Below, piece by piece: positions 12,101 to 24,258 of a DNA stretch of 64,000 bases. This DNA comes from Lumbricus rubellus (lineage: Eukaryota; Annelida; Clitellata; Crassiclitellata; Lumbricidae): NCBI GenBank assembly GCA_945859605.1, contig OX243817.1, positions 17,780,620 to 17,844,619 on the forward strand, written 5' to 3'. A program made the position numbers and the translations under genes. Below the pieces are notes generated by a model that was given only the letters and a program-made list of their open reading frames with translations, was not told the DNA's origin and did not search any database. Position 1 is the stretch's first letter; each line of letters starts with the position of its first letter.

Positions 12101-15100
12101 TTTAACTTAAAACTGATTTCTTGTTCAAACAAATAAAATCCTTGCACAGGTTTTTTGTAACCCTTATTACACAGGATACTTTTATTGTAATGGCCAGATG
12201 AGTTTTACTAAATAAATAAAATTTGTAAAAATTATAAACATTGAGAGACTTTGTTTTTTGCTACTTTGTTTAGCAAAAGAGGGTTGCAGGTTCGAATTCA
12301 CCTTAAGTCACCACATAGGGACTGTGGACAAGTCCTTCACTCACAATTGCTCAGCGCTTCGGCGTGAAACTCCGATGCAGTGTCCGCTCTGTAGTCGGCA
12401 GCGCCTCTGATTAGCGAGCTTGAAAGGGCACTATGACAAGTGCACATACAGAAAACAAACAAAGAAACAGATTCACCATTAAAGAGATGTATTGGTGTTG
12501 CTGATCTTACAGATGTCTAGAAGTTGTATTAATTAAATACATCCCAGAGGACAGACACCAGTTTGTGATTTCCGTTAAATTGTTGAGATTGTTGTTCCGC
12601 ATGAAAATTTTAGGACGCGAAGGGTTTCGGGACCCACAAATTTTGGCAAATGCTGATCTAATACGTGGCATAATTTGTTGCATGTTTTTTTTTGTTGTGG
12701 CAGGATCTTGGACAAGTGGCAGAGGTGGTTGGTACAAGCAATGGTGGGAGAGTCGATGTGAAGGTGGGAGACAAGCCATACAGATGGACCCTCAATGTCC
12801 TTTGCTGTACGCTTGTAGAAGAGAGTAATTCAGAAACTGGTTTCCAGGAGAGCAGCGACAGTGACGATACTGACTCTGATCCGGGTGCGTCTGCCATGTC
12901 CGTCGACGATCTACTGAGCCAACGTCCAGACTTGATTCGGCCGGAACGTCTTGTCGAATTTGCGCAGAAAAATAAAGTTCAGTTGGTGAAAGCCATTTTG
13001 CAGAAATACCCTGACGTGGTTGGTTGCTGGTTTTGGCATATTCGTAACCTTTGACTGCACTTTATTTAGATAGCAGAAGAGAAATGGGCAAAACTGTAGT
13101 GTCGGGGACCACAGCATATACGTGTACACTGTACAGTATCTTTGGACAGTATCTAAATGACGACATTAATCCTAGTCCTAACTGACCCCTTCACGATGCC
13201 TAACCTGACCCTAACTGATGCTCATGACGCTTCACATGACCCTAACGACACGGCGTCTAGCCTGGTGGTGGTGATGATGATGATGATGCTGTTAATGTTG
13301 ATATGTATTTCTACAGTGCTGGATGATGATGATGCTGTTAATGTCGATATGTATTTCTACAGTGCTGTAGGGCATTTCTTTGTCTGCTATATCGTAACAT
13401 TATTATTTGCAAGCAGTCAAGAGGCACAATAAAAAAATTGGGTCTATATTTCTAACAGTGTACAGTTGATGTGTTGTGTCTTAACTATGTAAGCTTGACA
13501 CTGATGTATTTTGTTAATTTTCACACACGTGTAGATCGACATGAAGACTCAGGACAAGACAGCATTGCATGTGGCTTGTCTGAAAGGACATGTGGCCACT
13601 GTTCGAGTTCTACTCGACGCTGGTGCGGACATCACAGTCACAGACAAAGATGGCAATACACCGGTTCATTACGCAGTGCACAAGTAACTTTGCCATTACT
13701 ACTTAAGTAAACTTTGCCATTACTACTTAAGTAACTTTGCCATTATTACTGAAGTCACAAATGTTTTGCCACTGAATACTTGACTAATGCTACCTTTTGT
13801 ATATTAGGCTGTTCTATTACTGGCATGTGTGTTGTGCTTTTACTTTGTATTACATAATTTAATTTATATTGTATGCTTTAAAAGAGGTCTTTTTAGAAAG
13901 TGGAAGTATGTTTTCATTTTAACATGACATTTAATGCAGCACCTTGAAATGTCTGATAGAAGTGCTGCATATGTTTGATTGATCTTAGCAGATGCGTTTT
14001 AACGGCAGTTTGAAAATGTACGTTGCACCCAGTCGCACATGTGATTGCAATTCTGTTCTGTGCTTTACAACTTAATTCCTGATTAGTATTTATGAAATGG
14101 TAATTAAACAATGTATTTTCATTACAGGAGAGATGAGGCACAAGTTTTGGAGTTATTACTGGGAATAAGTTCAGCCTATGGTGACCATATGAACTTTAAA
14201 CTAACTAGCGTATTGCAAATGGCCGTTCAGGTGCAGAACCCGCATTGTGTCCAGCTGCTTGTTCAACACGGCTCCAACGTCAACGTTCAGGTTACTAACC
14301 TTGTTCTGATCTTATCAATTGACCTTGACCTTTGACCTGATGACTCAACGGTCATTGAGTTCAATTGTGGTTAGAAGTTCTGTCATTTGGACTACTGCTA
14401 GACTTTCTTTCTTGGGTTTAATGTTGTGTTGGTTATTATGGCCTTCCTTTTGAGCTGCGCCTACACCCTGGGACTATAATACTAGGATCTTTCGTTGCTA
14501 AACTTAAAACTGTTCTTTTTGGGCACACTGGAGTCAGGAGCGCCTCTGAGTAGTTTTTTCTGGAAGGAGTGCTATATAAATTTTCGAATGAATGAATGAA
14601 TGAATTACAGATTTATGACGCACACAAAGTCACACAGCAATGTGGTGCATCCACTAGGTGATTAATACTGATTATATTACAGTTAGATATCCTAGTGTTT
14701 GAAAACCGAAGAGAAAGTGTTAGTTTGTAGGCGTTTTTAAGGTAAGAGATAGAATTCAATGAGCTGAGAGATAGATTGAAAGTTGATTGTAATGCAACTT
14801 ATGTATAGTTGCACATTGAACTGGATTAGTAGACCTGTTACATGATTTGTGTGCAATGGCACACTGGTTACTGTCCACTGATCTGGATTGTTGAGTGTGG
14901 ATGATAGATTTATGGTAGCAGATGATGTCCTAGTTTTGGATTTGAAGTTGAACCTTTCCATCCCTTTTTATTTTTTCAGTTATCCTAAAGATGATGAATA
15001 TGAATAGTTCGTATGATCTTGAAATTTCAGTGCATCCTCAGCGTGAGAAATTTATAAGACCAAAATATGGAAACTACGATGTAGCTTTAATGGTCATTAC

Positions 15101-18100
15101 CCTTTATTTTAATTAAATTAGATATAAAGATGTGTTATCGATTTCATTTTCTAGGATCAGTGTGGTGATACACCTCTGCATGATGCCATAACGGTTGGGC
15201 AGAGAGATGTGATTGAAGCTCTCGTAAACTGTCCACGCTTCAACTTTTCTATCATGAATGACCGAGGATTTAATGTTCTGCAGTTGGCTGCCTTCAAGGG
15301 AGATTGTTTGTAAGACTTTTAATTATTGTTATTACAATTGCAAATGAATTTCAAACACTTTGAACATCAACTATAATTGTGCACCTCTTTCATGTTTTTT
15401 CCAGATTACAAAATGCTCATGAAGGTCTTGAAGTAGCTTAATGTGGCGATGTCCAATGAAAGACATTTAGTACCACCAGAATTCAGACCCGTTAACATTT
15501 GCCTTATATGACTGTTTGAACTCTTCATGTAGCATGTGAAATTAGTCCATTATTGTGTCATTTCGCAAATGAGGAAGGCCAACCCGACCCATATCTGTAA
15601 CACAGGAACGTTACCCCCTTTGCTGACCCGTACTCAAAATAACTACCGTAATATGTTGAAAGTTATGGTAGGGCTGTTATAAACGTCAGTAACAGAGGGT
15701 GAATGTATGTAAGATGCTCGGTAGTATGCTCAGAGCTGACTTTGATTGCTCTATGGATACTAATGTTTTCATCTGTTTGTTCTGTGTGATTGCAGTACTG
15801 TGGAGCTGCTTGTGAAGCGAGCGCAGCATTTGGTCAATGAACAAAAAGGTGATGGATTTACTGCTCTTCACATCGCATGCATCAATGGCCACAGAGACGC
15901 AGCAGATGTCTTAATATCCAAGGTATATCATCTACACAACTCATTATTTGTCAATGTAGTTGTAGTGTAGATAACAGCTTCCTAAAAACTGTTGTTGCAT
16001 CTAAAACATTTGAAGCAAGACAATCTATTTCCTGTCAGTCTGGGCTGAAAGTGGGTTTGAAGCGGACAGTGGCGAGAACCTTTGTCCGAAATTTTCTTCC
16101 CGATGACCCTTTTATTTTTCTCATGACCTTTTTTTAGTGTTCGTTGTATGTAGATGTCAAAAATGTAGTAATTAGCAGGTCATGAAAATCAGTGCCGGGT
16201 CACAGACCCAGCTCACTGTCAGCTGTTGTCAGTATATTTTGATATTGTGGTTCTAAGACAAAGTTCATTTAATTTTAGGGCCATGCATCCACAGAGCTGA
16301 AGAATAGAGAGCAGCATACACCTCTGATGATAGCCCTGTCTCGTGCCAAGGTTGCAACCCTGGAATTGTTGGTCTTAAAAGGTATTAATTAAATATTGTC
16401 ATTTAATTCATGCTATTTGTGCTTGTGTTTTGAACTTTACATGATCAAACTGGAGAAATTCTATCTAAACTTTACATTCAGATAAAATTTGTGAATAATT
16501 ACCTATTTGGTTAGAGCATTTGGCCTTTAAAAAAGGAGAGTTAAGTACAGGTTTCACTCTTTATCGCACAAATGTTATATAAAAACAAGCACTAACTAAC
16601 TCAACGATAAGTACTAATTTACCATACTGTCAATTTTTTAATGTACACCTACAATGTTTTGCCTACTGTTGTTTGGGGGGGGGGGGAAATAAACGAACAT
16701 GCAATGTCATGCGTAAATATATACATGAAGAAGGGCAAGTAGGCGAGGGGGTGTAGGTGTAGGGGTATGTTCGACGCCTTGGAGCCGGAAGGTTGCAGGT
16801 TCGAATCCACCTCAAGCCACCACATAAGAACCCTGAGCAAGTCCTTCACTTGCAACTGCTCATGCACTGTCAGTGTGAAACTCCGATTCAGTGTCCGTGC
16901 TGTAGTCGGGAGCGCCTCTGAATAGATTTTGAAGAGGCACTATAACAAGTGCTCATACACAAGTACACTTAAATATAATTATATTGTATTATAATTGTTG
17001 GCACCCCATATTTCTTGTATTGTTGCTGAAATATCTGTTTTAATGTCCATTAATGTCTTTAGGAGCAAATCTAAACACGTGTGATCGCGATGGTGAGACT
17101 TGTCTACACTGGGTTCTGAAGTTGATCACTTCAATCGAGACAGGACAGCGAGATCGTCAACAAATACCAACGGTCGATTTAAATGGCGCTCCTCAGATTG
17201 CTTCGGTAAGAACAGAAGTCGGACGTTTACTTACGTCTGTTTATGCGATTCTTGTTGATGATACAATGTTTATATTGGTTTTGCGGGACATACATATAGA
17301 TTATAGGACTATAGGTGTTAGTGAAATAGTAAATGTGGAGTTGACAACTGCTGGGTATTGCATGTGGAAATGTCATAAATTATGGTGTCACTTACTGGTA
17401 CATGTTTTTAGAGAAATTGAATAGGTTGCACACTGTTCACACACCATTTACTCTTGCTGTTTTAATTCTTTCACCTAGACTGAAATATGCATAACTCTTG
17501 GAAGTGCATTTCTGGGCACTTTCTAAAGTCTTCTTAGGGTTCATTTATTACTTTCTTCAGCATTATGCACAGATACTATATTTTACTTTCATCAACACTT
17601 TGATGACTAGAGTGTACTAAAATGGACTGGAAGCCAATGCAGCTCATCGTTAAACTATTGAGATAATTCACTATTACTATCTAGATTTTTTTATTCATTC
17701 TATTCTTTACTGCGTTAGGATGTAATATCGATTTTTTTGTCAGGTGGTGACGCGGTTACCCGCAGGCATAGGAGAACCAACGTGGGTTGGTGTTGCATCG
17801 TTTCTTTTACAACATGGTGCTGACCTCTACCAGTCAAACAACGCAGGCATCAGTCCGATCCAAATCCTCCAGAATCAAACGATCACAGACATTCTGCTAG
17901 AAGCTCAACAGAGGTAAATCTCTGTTTATACATCTTTTCTCTATTTAAACCAGCGGTTCCCAACCCGTGGCCCACGGGCCAAAAGTGGCCCGCGAGGCCT
18001 CTCAAATGGCCCGTGAGGCCTCAACAATGGCCCTCATCTCTAAAAAAATTAACAAAAATATATGAAAAAATTGACAATTTGGACAGGATAGAACATTATA

Positions 18101-18828
18101 ATCATTTTCTATTAGGCTACAAATTATTTTATTTTGAAGTCTATAGACATCAAACATTCTACTTTGAATTAATTATGACAATTTTTATATGCTTTTAGTT
18201 AATTAAATTTTGGCATTGTGGCCCCCTAAATGCCCCAATGTCCATTAACTATGGAAAAAGTGGCCCTCGTGTCTTCCAACTTAGAAAAAGTGGCCCTACA
18301 GTCAAAAAAGGTTGGGAACCACTGATTTAAACTGATAATTTCTTCCATTTTCACTGATGATTTTCGTATCTTTTTCCAGCTTTTTAGTGAATACCTGGCA
18401 ACAAAATTTATACAATGCAATACAACTGAAATTTGATATTGTCCTCCTTACAAAGCTCAGAAGTGCACACACACCTCAATGGCAGAGCAATTGTGAGTGA
18501 AGGACCTGCTCAAGGTCCTTACACAATAGCCGCCTTGGACGGGGCATCGAACCCATAGTCTCCGTGTTACAGGCCGACCACTCTAACCAATTGGCCACCA
18601 TGCCTCATTATGATTACATGTATGTAATAATGTATTGCATGGTACAGCTACAAACTAATTGGTAGCATTGCTATATAATACTATTCATAAACACCTCTAG
18701 ATGTCTGTTGCCCTAACCCCAGTTTTTGTTTTTGCTTTATTTCCAGGTCTCAGAGAAATGTCAATCCTCAGAGAAAGGATCCGTTCATTCCAAGACAACT
18801 CAACTCAGTTTACCCAAAAATGACATAA
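3187..18828 (+). CDS. Mind bomb-like protein (Mib/Herc2-ZZ-Mib/Herc2-SH3-like-ankyrin), no RING
   Basis: Sixteen coding exons, joined with consistent phase: 3187-3403, 4587-4770, 5849-5958, 6549-6863, 7159-7286, 10344-10454, 11992-12090, 12704-13018, 13535-13683, 14128-14290, 15155-15309, 15796-15922, 16279-16381, 17063-17205, 17744-17913, 18747-18828. They give about 856 aa. An in-frame TAG directly precedes the ATG, and an acceptor-like CTCACAG just upstream suggests a 5' UTR exon. Domains: Mib/Herc2 at about 1-70; ZZ zinc finger at about 75-125 (CDEC, KCAVC, LCHAC and paired His); second Mib/Herc2 at about 145-235; SH3-like mind bomb repeats at about 280-440; ankyrin repeats from about 495 to 840 (KTALHVACLKGH, GDTPLHDAI, GFTALHIACINGH, GETCLHWV). 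Known mind bomb E3 ligases ubiquitinate Notch ligands through C-terminal RING fingers. Here the frame ends soon after the last ankyrin repeat and no RING exon was seen downstream. Intron 7 has a GC donor. The end of exon 8 (13015 or 13018) and the weak exon 2 donor are the least certain joints. Confidence 0.88.
4200..4495. repeat. Possible SINE or other short repeat in intron 1
   Basis: The stretch has a GATGAT microsatellite start, then GC-rich sequence with the phrases TTGCCCAAGGTCGC and CCCGGGGCTTGAACCGCAG, which resemble the internal part of the tRNA-type SINEs elsewhere in the window. It stands out from the AT-rich intron. Family not recognised. Confidence 0.35.
4815..4975. repeat. Unclassified GC-richer repeat-like block in intron 2
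   Basis: Compositionally distinct from the flanking AT-rich and TA-repeat intron sequence. It contains CCTTGAGCCGGCAATGG and GATGAATCCCAAGGTCC-like phrasing reminiscent of tRNA-derived SINEs, but no clear B box was found and no second copy was seen in the window. Confidence 0.25.
6008..6190 (-). repeat. tRNA-type SINE (reverse copy) in intron 3 of the mind bomb-like gene
   Basis: In reverse orientation it reads: B box-like GGTTCGAATCCACCTC, then AGTCCTTCACTC, GCGCTTCGGCGTGAAACTCC, GCAGTGTCCGCTCT, and the tail GGAGCGCCTCTGAGTAG. Matching copies lie at 12275, 16735 and 45402. The CTCTGAGTAG...AGGGGC tail is the same as the LINE-type tails at 14525, 21421 and 58700. Confidence 0.8.
8285..8580 (+). 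mobile_element. LINE 3' end (CR1/L2-like C-terminal segment)
   Basis: The translation includes HYTFVPRARTTIAQTRFF followed by a GPSLWNSLP block, the conserved C-terminal region of CR1/L2-type LINE polymerases. The sequence ends with AGCGGCGCTATAGAC before an AT-rich tail. It lies in the long intron 5 of the mind bomb-like gene. Confidence 0.7.
9449..9513. repeat. Short hairpin MITE-like repeat, copy 1
   Basis: Imperfect inverted ends TTTAACCCTTTA and TTAAAGTGTTAA flank a core with AGTATGGGTGGAATCC and TATATCCTC. A second copy with near-perfect arms lies at 24188-24258 and shares the core. Confidence 0.55.
9730..9905. repeat. AT-rich tandem repeat, about three to four copies of about 54 bp
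   Basis: Units contain CATAAATTATAGAAACATAA, then TATATAGAAATT, then ATAAAAGTCTA, repeated with small length changes. The array lies in intron 5 of the mind bomb-like gene and degrades at its right end. Confidence 0.85.
11539..11915 (+). mobile_element. Non-autonomous Helitron
   Basis: It begins with TCTATATAAATAAAAATG, the classic Helitron 5' end, preceded by A. It ends with a GC-rich hairpin region GCAAAGCGTGGCTGGGTAC and the terminal GCTAG followed by T, consistent with insertion between A and T. There are no terminal inverted repeats or target duplication, as expected for Helitrons. About 377 bp with no Rep/helicase coding. It ends 76 bp upstream of exon 7 of the mind bomb-like gene. Confidence 0.8.
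12275..12460 (+). repeat. tRNA-type SINE in intron 7 of the mind bomb-like gene
   Basis: Forward copy of the family at 6008 and 45402: GGTTGCAGGTTCGAATTCACC (B box), AAGTCCTTCACTCACAATTG, CTTCGGCGTGAAACTCCG, then GCGCCTCTGATTAG and a GGGCACTATGACAAG tail. Confidence 0.8.
14400..14606 (+). mobile_element. LINE 3' tail in intron 10 of the mind bomb-like gene
   Basis: The last part of a LINE polymerase C-terminus is followed by GGAGCGCCTCTGAGTAG-like sequence, GTGCTATATAAATTTTCG and a (GAAT)n tail. The same 3' tail pattern ends copies at 21421, 41015, 58700 and 61261. Confidence 0.55.
16735..16960 (+). repeat. tRNA-type SINE in intron 13 of the mind bomb-like gene
   Basis: It contains TTGGAGCCGGAAGGTTGC, the B box GGTTCGAATCCACCTC, the internal AAGTCCTTCAC and GTGAAACTCCGATTC blocks, and a GGAGCGCCTCTGAATAG tail ending in GGCACTATAACAAG. 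Same family as 6008, 12275 and 45402. Confidence 0.8.
17951..18324. mobile_element. Non-autonomous hAT element with perfect 8-bp target duplication
   Basis: Ends CAGCGGTTCCCAACC and GGTTGGGAACCACTG are inverted. They are flanked by identical 8-bp direct repeats ATTTAAAC (17943-17950 and 18325-18332), the hAT signature. It is 374 bp and carries no transposase. It lies in intron 15 of the mind bomb-like gene, shortly after exon 15. Confidence 0.9.
18462..18605 (-). repeat. tRNA-derived SINE fragment
   Basis: Reverse-strand sequence has a tRNA-like head (GGTTAGAGTGGTCGGCCTG and a GTTCGATGCCC B box) and the AGGTCCTTCACTCACAATTG segment shared with the other SINE copies. The 3' tail is missing or diverged. 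Confidence 0.65.
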
Positions 18829-20004
18829 AATGGGTAGCAACAACAACCCTTCCTCATCATCAGTTTCCCATGGCAACCCATCAGTTCTTCGTCTCCGCAA
18901 CCCATCCACTTCAGTTCCCCCAAACAGTGAAGTGCCTTTACGCCCAAACAAGCCAACATCTTCATCTTCATCTTCATCATCACTTCCATGATCAGCTAAT
19001 TTAGTGGCTGTGGCTCACAACAAGATGTGGCTCCTAGGACTGCTTCATTTGCTAATGAGGCCAACTGTGTTATGCGCTCGGAAGCTTGTGTTGAAATCAT
19101 CTTCAAACCTTGAGGTCAAGCCACTGCTTTCCAATCTTGCAGCGTACGCGTGGAGAAATGTCTAAAATGTAGAAGAGTTGTTTCAGAAAGATTCCTGCTA
19201 AGAACTGAAATTCTGTGAGGAAAGTGTTCCTCAAAGTCGTCTTGTTTGTTAGCTCTTGAATGTTGACCATGTTTTAGACTTAGACTTGCCTTATTATCAA
19301 TGAGTACTGGTAACTGAATCATAATATGCTGATATTGTCATAATATGTAAATTCTGCAATTCTAGAGTTAACAATTTAGCGAAGTTATGAACCAATTTAT
19401 TCTCAGGAACTCGATCATAAGTAAAGTCTGGAGCTTGTGAGTAAAAGATATGTTTGAATAGTACGCTATCTAATTTATATTGTATGATGTCAGTTTAAAC
19501 AGTGACAACAGAAATTATACTTGATCTCCAGTAGAACTGTTCCTTCCTCACTGCAAGCCATATATCTTGAGCCTTTAGACAAAAAAATTGATTACAATCA
19601 TTACAGGTGAACAAATAAGTGTAAATACACTCAAATACTTTGCTACCAGGTCCTTGCCTATAAAGAAACGTCAAGTTTATTTATTTCTCTCAGAGCATAA
19701 AATTGTCGACCAAATTAAAATATGACTTATTTGCATGGTTACAACAGCAATGGAAATATGTTTTAAAAGGAAAATTCAATCTCCACCAAATGCCGTCCTT
19801 AAAAATGATCACAGGCTTATTAGGATATATGATTTTAGCACCAATGAAATTTAAGTTATTCCGTCAAGTAAATCGAAATAAAACAAACATGTACAAACCA
19901 AGTCAACAGCACCTGGTTGTATGCAGGCACTTCCAAAAATTGTTTTCACCATATTTATTAGAACTGGTTTCCATACTTGCAGCAGAATGCATAATCTATT
20001 TCAG

Positions 20005-20005
<1 letters not shown>

Positions 20006-20077
<72 letters not shown>
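20006..20077. repeat. (CA)n microsatellite
   Basis: About 36 uninterrupted AC dinucleotides. Long His/Thr or Val/Cys reading frames across it are artefacts of the repeat. Confidence 0.98.
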
Positions 20078-20080
<3 letters not shown>

Positions 20081-21115
20081 TTCTTGCTGAACAAATGCAA
20101 ACACCATCACTGCATAGACAAACTGTCTGCACAACAGCAGAAGACTAGCAAAATAATTACTAGTGCCTGCCATTTTCTATTTCTAAGTGTATTGGTCTTT
20201 CAACGCCGTGTTGATGGTTTGGCCAGGTTTGCATCCAGATGTTTGCAGCTAGTATCATGTGCGTGTGGAAATTTTCTGTCCAGCCAGACGTCCAGATGGT
20301 TTGCAGTTGTTAAATTATTGTTTATTTTTGATAGTGTGTGCTTTGGGGAAACAATAGTTCATTCATTCATTATATTTATATAGCGCCCGTTCAAGGTTAC
20401 TACTCAGGAGTGTTCCAAACCCAACGTCGGCTAATGAGGACAGTTATAACGAAGACTTACTTAGTTGACTAATGATTGACATTGCCACAGAATTACTTTG
20501 CAAAATTCACTCTTGTCCAATGTCCATTAGTAACATCTGTCAGTGAAATCTATTATTACATGTACGGTAGGCATAAAGTATGTGTTCATCCTATGATCTG
20601 CACTTGTTTGTTAAACACACTCTTGCTAATGTGCTGCCCCAAGCATGTACTATCCCTTTAACACCGAATCTGATACTCTAAGCATCAATAATTGTCTTCA
20701 CTATAGTATAATCACTAGAAGAAACCCCTGATAAATACAGCCGACTTTGGGTCTAAACACATATAATTACCAGAACATCCCCAGAATATGAAGAATACTA
20801 TAATACACAGAAGATTTCACTTTCTATTTATCATAATTATGTTAATTTTCCTTTTCCTTTTCAATATGTCATTCGTCTACACAAGTCTCAATGCAGGAAA
20901 TTTATTATGCAAAATGTGAATAGAAATCTTGACGAGGAAATAAGTTTTATCTGCACTTCATCTTGGTTTTTCCCCACAGGAAACTGGGCCACCCAGTGAT
21001 AGATGCTTACATGTGACAGTATAGGCTTAGACTTCGTACTACATAAATTTGTTACTTCCTGATTACATTTTCAGTTCATTGTAGTACGTGGTCCATGTCC
21101 AACTTTTAAAGTTGG

Positions 21116-21660
21116 ACATCTAATCGTGATGCACATTAGCCTATATTTACAACAAGTTTTAGCTGGCAAATATAATGTTTACAGTCATCTTACAGTGTTT
21201 TTTATTAACCCAGGTACATTATCATCGCCATCCTAGTTCATACTACTCTTCCCTGATTACAATGTTATTCCTTCACCAATTTGGGGGCTGTCCATATATT
21301 ATATAGGCAGGCAGGGAGGGGAGGGGATTCACCGGATTTGGGCAATTCTGCTTATGGGTGCATACAACAGAGGAAAGAGCTCGACAAAACAGAACTGTTG
21401 AAGACTTTTTTTCGCTTGATCTTGGCCGGGAGCGCCTCTGAGTAGGTACCTTGAAGGGGCACTATATAAATTTTGATTGATTGATTGATTAAAAATGTCT
21501 GTACGCAAAATAAATTTCTAATCGTGATGCACATTAGCCTATATTTACAACAAGTTTTAACTGGCAAATATAATGTTTATAATTTTTTTAATATAATTGT
21601 TGAATATAATGTTTACAGTCGTCTTACAGTATTTTTTATTAACCCAGGTACATTAATTAT
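21116..21660 (+). repeat. Direct duplication of a segment of about 110 bp, about 400 bp apart
   Basis: CTAATCGTGATGCACATTAG and the following text (AACAAGTTTTAGCTGGCAAA, AATATAATGTTTACAG, TTATTAACCCAGGTACATTA) appear near 21119-21232 and again near 21519-21655. The second copy carries a small internal repetition of the AATATAATGTTTA piece. Confidence 0.85.
21421..21494 (+). repeat. LINE/SINE 3' tail
   Basis: GGAGCGCCTCTGAGTAGGTA, then CTTGAAGGGGCACTATATAA, ATTT and a (TGAT)n tail. This is a truncated copy with only the shared 3' end. Confidence 0.7.
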
Positions 21661-24187
21661 CATCAAATTCTGTTCAGGTTTAAACAATAAATCGTAACGG
21701 TCGACAAATTTTAGCTGGCAAATATGATATTCAACAAAATGAATAGTAGCCTATGGTAAAAAACACGCTTTACAAACTTTAGCTTATTAACTTTTGTAAG
21801 GGTGGGGTAGATACCCGGTAAGCTTATTTATATGTACGCATGAGGTGGGGGTTCCACAAAATGTACAAGTTGCAAAGGAGAAGGCAGGGTGGTTGAATTT
21901 TTTTTTAAATTTACGTAATATACGATTTGCCCCTTTCTTAAATTTCTTCCTTCCTCAGCCTTAGCATAACGAAAAAGGAGCCATCTGCTGAGGAAGGGCA
22001 CAGGACAACTACCAACCATACACACCGGACTTGCTATGCTTGTACTCAAACAGCGTACATGCACAGTAAAATGTCCTTGTAATTTAAAGTCCTAAATCCA
22101 ACAGTCCAAAACAGAGATCTCAGTTTTAATTAACTCTTAGCATGTGACTTAAATTGTTTACAACAATCTAGTTGTAATGGGTTTTTAACAACGTTCCAGA
22201 TGATATGGCAACAGCGAGTCCTCAGATATAAAACGCATTTTTCCTCATGTATAAAAAAGATCTATAGTTTATTTCCCATAGAAATATGCATGAATATCAT
22301 GCATATTACCGGTAAATAGCTGTGTAAATGGCAGCATGCAGTACAGGGCTACCCAACTATTACATGCCTCTTCAAATAACTCCGGTCATAGTCATGAAGG
22401 ATATTTTAGCTAGTGTATACCTGAAAACATCTAACAAAGGGACAACCCTTTCTAGCAGTTATGACAAAATTTTGCATTGGTGCCTGGGCTGTAACTGCAT
22501 ACACAGAGGCAAAAGCAAATTCATTATCAATCCAAAACTATTATCACCAACTGGTAGCCTGCAAATGGTGTTTGAATTTATCTTCTAAAAATTAACGTTC
22601 AATGACTCACAGTTGTAACAATATTCAATACTTTGTTAGTCTCAAGCCATATTTCAATTCAAAGTGGGCTTTGTGAGGTGTGACATCGGTTACTGTAGGT
22701 GGTAAAAAAAATGGAAATGGTGCTAGCAGACTAGTGTCACCGCCCTAAACAGCCACTAAACTTCACGTAGGTATCATTCAGTAGCCGAGAGGAATTTCGT
22801 AATCACCAGATCGAATCCACCCTTAAAAACCTCAAATAAACTGTATGGCATATATATATATATGCTGCAATCATACATGCAAGTTAACTGCCATTCTTAC
22901 AGTGTTTGTTTGTGCATGGAAGGAAGTGTTGCGTAGGAAGATGCATTATGCAGGAATGTCTGCAAGTATGTGAAGGCAAGCAAGGCTTTGGGTGTGCACA
23001 CAGCACATACTTGAGGCTTGCATGTGTGTGTGTGTTTGTCTAACAGTTGTTTGGCATGAGGAGTCTATTTCGCTTGGTTGCTTGTTGACCTTTTTTACCC
23101 AAGTATCTTGCATATAGGCATTTTGGATGTGGTGGCCTATGGAGTGAACCATGTGTTAACTCTGCTGACAGCATCATATAAGTCTTCATTGACAAGCTCA
23201 TGTGGCACACAGGCCTCAAATACAATACATTCCATACATGTACAGAAAGACTGCCAAGAATACGAGTTATTAATTTTAAAAATTTCATGCCAAGGATGAA
23301 AAGAAACACTTAAGATTGGTGACTAGTTATCCCACACTTCATAATTAGCACCTGATAAACCTTGCGTTAAACTCATCAGTTATACAGACAACTAACAACA
23401 CAGCTGAATTAAGGTCTGAGTATTATCACCCGCAGCATCTGTAGCATGTACAGATTCCACGCAATGTGGTTCCAAAGTTTCACCTATTCAGTTTTCTTTC
23501 CCCTTTTGTTAAATTCCAATCAAGCAAAGGCTTGGGAGTAGGAGCGAGTTACAACTAACAGATATGAGAGTCTGAGCATTAGCATAAGCATTTAAGCAGT
23601 TGCATGGCCATAAACAACAATAAATGTTTCATACATTAAATGCAATTTTGGCTTTCCTTATCACCAATTTGTCTTACAGTCTCATTCCAACTTCCCTCGC
23701 TCCTTCATCTGCATTTTACTGTTCAACCAACATTTCCAGTACTATTTCTTCTTCCTCTTTTTCATGATTGTACCTACCTCACCATTGCACTACCATTTAT
23801 AGCATGCCCTAAGCACACTGTTAAATTAGAAAATAAAAGAACTGATAAGCAAGTGATTCTCTTATTATTCTACAGCATATTGACTACTATTCTTTAGCAA
23901 GATATATTCTTAACCACGTTAGCTTCTAAATGCAACTGCAACTATACAGGCAACTGGCGTCATCACTTGGGCACTCGGTGTGAAAGTCTATTTACAAAAG
24001 TTCTCGGCAACTATCTAAACGCACGCATGCAGTTAATTTCCACCTCAGTTCAGTTCTTCAAAAAACAACCGATTATTCTAAAGAGTCCACTATTCTGAAA
24101 CTACCGATGTAGAACTGAAATTGGGCATAATAACAGCTTAAAAGGTCCACAACAGAATTTACAATAAACCAAAGCACTGTTCGCAGA

Positions 24188-24258
24188 TTAACCCTTTAAT
24201 GTCGAGATGGTAGTAAATGGTATGGGAAATCCTATACCCTCCGGCATTAAAGGGTTAA
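24188..24258. repeat. Short hairpin MITE-like repeat, copy 2
   Basis: Arms TTAACCCTTTAATG and CATTAAAGGGTTAA are perfectly complementary over 14 bp. The core shares ATGGG...AATCCTATA.CCTC with the copy at 9449-9513. It lies 133 bp downstream of the Bcl-2 gene stop codon. Confidence 0.7.

Larger units (their letters stand above)
18829..24187. other. No recognised gene; 3' flank of the mind bomb-like gene and repeats
   Basis: Both strands were scanned for conserved domains, in particular for RING-type Cys/His spacing that would complete the mind bomb-like protein; none was seen. The block contains a long CA tract, a duplicated segment, a LINE/SINE tail and otherwise AT-rich sequence with only short chance reading frames. 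Confidence 0.6.

Noticed and set aside
18747..19004. Longer alternative frame through the last mind bomb-like exon
   Set aside because: It does not match the phase left by exon 15 and encodes low-complexity His/Thr/Ser text without Cys/His spacing for a RING.
19703..20383. Long plus-strand reading frame of 226 codons around the CA tract
   Set aside because: Its length comes from the (CA)n repeat giving a Thr/His run; the flanks show no conserved domain and no splice context.
22328..22588. Plus-strand frame of 86 codons starting MAACSTGLPNYYM
   Set aside because: No domain, no splice partners and no supporting composition change; probably chance.
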